From positions 1-43,421 of the forward strand of contig JAZUIV010000068.1 of NCBI GenBank assembly GCA_045642485.1: DNA of 43,421 nt. Reading direction: 5' to 3'. The stretch's first letter is position 1; every line of letters starts with the position of its first letter. Position numbers and translations under genes: made by a program. The notes beneath the pieces are model-generated. The model was not told the origin of the DNA, ran no database searches, and was given only the letters and a program-made list of their open reading frames with translations. Below are positions 41,901-43,421 of the stretch, one piece after another. This DNA is from Cacconaster sp045642485. Lineage in GTDB: Bacteria > Bacteroidota > Bacteroidia > Bacteroidales > UBA932.

Positions 41901-43085
41901 CTCAACCTGGGTTGCGATACCGTTCTCGCCTTCAACGTGGCTATTCTTGGCGTTGATAGTGAGTTTGCCGTCAATCTTATGACCACGATTGTTGATGTAG
42001 ATGTTGGCAGGTTCCTTGCCATCTACCTCGGCATTGATGGTAACATTGCCGGTAATATCACTGGCGATGTTGACCTTCCAATCAAGACCGTTGTTTGACT
42101 TGAGTTCATATTCCCCAACGGCATCGATAGTCTTCGTGTTGCAGAAGTCGAAGGGGTAGATGTTGTTGGATTTAAGCTGAGGAAGGGCATATGGGCTATC
42201 GCTACCATTCTTGACATTGCCTACATAAGCCTCCATTCTTGCAACCTCGGCATCATCTTTGGCTGCGACGATTGTGAGTTTATCATAATTACCGGCAGTA
42301 ACAGGAACAAAATAAGTTACATGATCCTTATTTGTGTATTTATCAGTTGACTTGACTGCATCGGCGCCCTCCAGGCAAAGAGTGTATTTTGAACCGTCTT
42401 TAAGTTGACCGCTCTCAAATTCCACGTTCTGTTCATTTACGCATACATAAAGATCTTCAAAAACCAGCTTCGAAGGAACGTTGATCTGAAGGATTGCGTA
42501 CGCATTACTGAAGGTGAAATTGTATCTAAAGTTACTAGCATCATATTGTGACAGGTCACAAGACAAAGGCATATTCTCGAGAAATGCGGCCTCGTCATTG
42601 CCATTGCAATCAATAGTAATGTCTTCAACCGGATCTCCTGGTGTAACAGCGTCACACGCAAGAACATAGCTCTTCCAAACATCATTCTTTCCGTAATAAC
42701 GGGCGGCATAGGTCGCACCTGGAGCAATCCAATCATTGGGAGGAGTTCCGGTAAATTCAGTAGTCGCTTCGGAACTTGCTGCCTCAAAAACTTTAGGTTT
42801 ATTACTTTCAGATGTTGAATTCCATTGATCACTACCTATTTTGATTATAGAGATTTTGTCACCTGAAGTCCACTTGACATAAACTTTTGAATCATCGTCC
42901 TGTTCGATGATGGACACCTTGGTGGCATCATCGATTCCGCCCGGCTGGATGATGGTGCCGGTGAAAAGAACGGTAGTCTCGCCGGAAGGATTGACGGGCT
43001 TTATTTCTTCATTGATGGGAGCCACCTTTGTGCAGGATGCGACTATTGCAGCTACGGCAAGGATAGAATAAAAAAACTTCTTCAT
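38913..43085 (-). CDS. Giant fimbrillin-like/beta-helix lipoprotein, copy 2
   Basis: This 1390-residue paralogue has the same lipobox (Cys18), fimbrillin-like domain and small solenoid as lipoprotein 1 over the first 425 residues. It then has two modules that each begin with an AKIG-x-T-x-Y-x-TL motif (AKIGETEYETLAAAISAATA and AKIGTTGYKTLDDALKILKT), each leading a right-handed beta-helix with NC(T/S) repeats (VENCTING, TFENCTFS). The second module resembles the one in lipoprotein 1. A further beta-helix ends the protein (DNCTVTG, NTFTKSSSS). It is probably surface-exposed and may bind host or bacterial ligands. It follows its own 60-residue peptide by 14 nt. Confidence 0.8.
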   Translation of the reverse strand: MKKFFYSILAVAAIVASCTKVAPINEEIKPVNPSGETTVLFTGTIIQPGGIDDATKVSIIEQDDDSKVYVKWTSGDKISIIKIGSDQWNSTSESNKPKVFEAASSEATTEFTGTPPNDWIAPGATYAARYYGKNDVWKSYVLACDAVTPGDPVEDITIDCNGNDEAAFLENMPLSCDLSQYDASNFRYNFTFSNAYAILQINVPSKLVFEDLYVCVNEQNVEFESGQLKDGSKYTLCLEGADAVKSTDKYTNKDHVTYFVPVTAGNYDKLTIVAAKDDAEVARMEAYVGNVKNGSDSPYALPQLKSNNIYPFDFCNTKTIDAVGEYELKSNNGLDWKVNIASDITGNVTINAEVDGKEPANIYINNRGHKIDGKLTINAKNSHVEGENGIATQVEAKTSNSTFVVKPSLTITGLTVKKGSVVVEGKQNKTANVETITIPQDVTEQIKIDVSGVSSDDEDGRVKIVNNSETPVVVVPDEVGDAQKSYTVEKGPVTPVSTETVAKIGETEYETLAAAISAATAGQTITLVSNIALDKEITISKGITIDGNNFTIAVSDADYWNQYKVGGANPGLGTVNMITVEASDFTLKNVTLDGKDCRGVSLCTTKSGENVLYQNITYTGRGSGHYYGEATGLVTFDGCKFDIHGYAVHFGGESSVDDDVVIKDCEVNGWSSFGFCKSLTITDSHFGGANDEGKNGWLAVLRPYCPTTITNCTFSDIYLHKVESGYKCIGLGTGAATTVVLKGCKIVNDAKQEIVGAEIYSIVRDNGFDNDAAQNGSVFAFDATGNATDGFTDGTFLAKDPTKISVKAGYEAYAIEGKTDIYGIREGFVAKIGTTGYKTLDDALKILKTGETLEILKAGEYTVQTLSAPANSIIEAKVEGVVFNRTAGGSVTSYGTTSPVTVKNLTWNLGSNNYQYFNCKVENCTINGRITGHTLVYLKNCNLINTYAEDYCVTTYGSPCTFENCTFSSKGKFVNVYGDEPNSVEIKADSCKFINLKSSVYKAAFNIKGNGDGKIQHTHVIVNNCTTEGLFPDNTTTSGNTIFFDGGLIMFDDPAWENDVYAVVDGITYYPYFTIDAQGNYSVNNVNGLKTAIKHWNALKVAGEKTITLAAGTYETADLVLWQNYAGKSLVIKAAESADVTVKPVASGNKSPYIFLVAGGSSYDATRAISFNGIKFDYTQAADITSAPVYCCQQKDPYVSEIEGIEPTNDTRYAHNITFNNCSLSVFDTETENISFIAGPSAGSPKDVAFYNCTMTNGGYIHSGYIYGIVCDNCTVTGVKALINSQSTDADYVITITNSTINARHDYVVRTSGGKIVVKDNVFTATYSGSKSGAGVVVVRTNATEATFAGNTFTKSSSSMWDCYCANACTVNNKARTEGTGINFPEPQEN

Positions 43086-43267
43086 AACGCAAGTGATTTT
43101 TAGAACCAGCCGGTTGTAGTGTTCTGACTATAAGTCATAGTAGCCTGTGTTCCACCAACGGAACCATTCGAACTGCCCCCTACTGTAAGATCGGGGACGG
43201 GTGACGCCGCATAGAACTTGGCATTGGCCTCGTTCATCTTGATTACCTGAAATTCAGGCGCTTCGTG
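41824..43267 (-). repeat. Duplicated segment, copy 2 (matches 35671-37115)
   Basis: Nearly identical to copy 1 over about 1.44 kb, in the same orientation, 4.7 kb apart. Direct repeats of this length and identity are substrates for homologous recombination, which would delete or duplicate the segment between them, including higBA. Confidence 0.85.
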
Positions 43268-43282
43268 TTGTTTGACTTTCAT
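43100..43282 (-). CDS. 60-residue Gly/Ser/Thr-rich peptide, copy 2
   Basis: The second copy starts MKVKQHEAPEFQ and is otherwise identical to copy 1 except for a Thr for Ala near the end (NTTTGWF). It has the same length, the same two GG pairs and the same 14-nt spacing to its lipoprotein gene. The sequence upstream of codon 6 is unrelated to that of copy 1, so the two copies have different promoters and leaders. Confidence 0.75.
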   Translation of the reverse strand: MKVKQHEAPEFQVIKMNEANAKFYAASPVPDLTVGGSSNGSVGGTQATMTYSQNTTTGWF

Positions 43283-43290
43283 GTAACTAC

Positions 43291-43309
43291 TCAGGTACCC
43301 CTGACCTGA
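43291..43309 (-). promoter_or_regulatory. Small hairpin just upstream of the peptide 2 start codon
   Basis: TCAGGT pairs with ACCTGA around a 7-nt loop, 9 nt upstream of the ATG. It would fall in the ribosome-binding region of the mRNA. No -7 box was identified in 43310-43421. Confidence 0.35.
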
Positions 43310-43421
43310 CTATAAACTGAGGGAAGCGCGGGGCTTTCGCCGCCCTGATATAACTTTTTTCAAAATTTTTCATTGCATCGCACATTCGGATTTCAATCCG
43401 TTGAAAATCAGCTGATTATTG

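Overview
The window looks like a chromosome segment of a Bacteroidales bacterium, probably gut-associated; family and genus cannot be fixed from the sequence. The reasons are the many -7 promoter boxes of the Bacteroidetes type (TAnnTTTG), weak or absent Shine-Dalgarno sequences, lipoprotein signals on glycan-degrading enzymes, and fimbrillin-like surface proteins.

Positions 1-10600 hold a peptidoglycan amidase, tRNA-Cys and two divergent sugar-hydrolase units. The minus-strand unit is a GH92 mannosidase fused to a GH99-like domain, followed by a GH78-type rhamnosidase. The plus-strand unit is two paralogous secreted endonuclease/exonuclease/phosphatase-fold hydrolases, 5-formyl-THF cyclo-ligase and a GH29 fucosidase lipoprotein with an apparently eroded 3' end. 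No SusC/SusD pair is present, so this is not a classical polysaccharide utilisation locus.

Positions 10600-28480 are mostly housekeeping. They hold dnaK, an M24 Xaa-Pro aminopeptidase with an orphan GH3 C-terminal-like domain, a large secreted amidase-like protein, tRNA-Val, cstA, a VanZ-like/HAD pair, a long-chain acyl-CoA synthetase, htpG, the grpE-dnaJ-M23 peptidase operon, and tRNA-Glu. Three heat-shock units (dnaK, htpG, grpE-dnaJ) lie within 18 kb.

Positions 28480-33260 hold a rhodanese/phosphodiesterase fusion and a compact minus-strand operon: an HPr-kinase-like P-loop protein containing a coding minisatellite, a PqqD-like RiPP recognition element, an S26 (Ser/His) peptidase and an ABC exporter. 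This set resembles the maturation and export half of a peptide natural-product pathway but has no recognised modifying enzyme or precursor beside it.

Positions 33260-43421 are accessory and visibly more AT-rich. Two copies of a cassette, each a 60-residue Gly/Ser/Thr-rich peptide followed by a giant fimbrillin/beta-helix lipoprotein, are nearly identical over about 1.44 kb and then diverge. A HigBA toxin-antitoxin pair and a broken AAA/DUF4143 gene lie between them. The peptide/lipoprotein cassettes together with the adjacent RRE-kinase-peptidase-exporter operon are the best candidate here for an undescribed system; the functional link is inference from proximity and shared strand.
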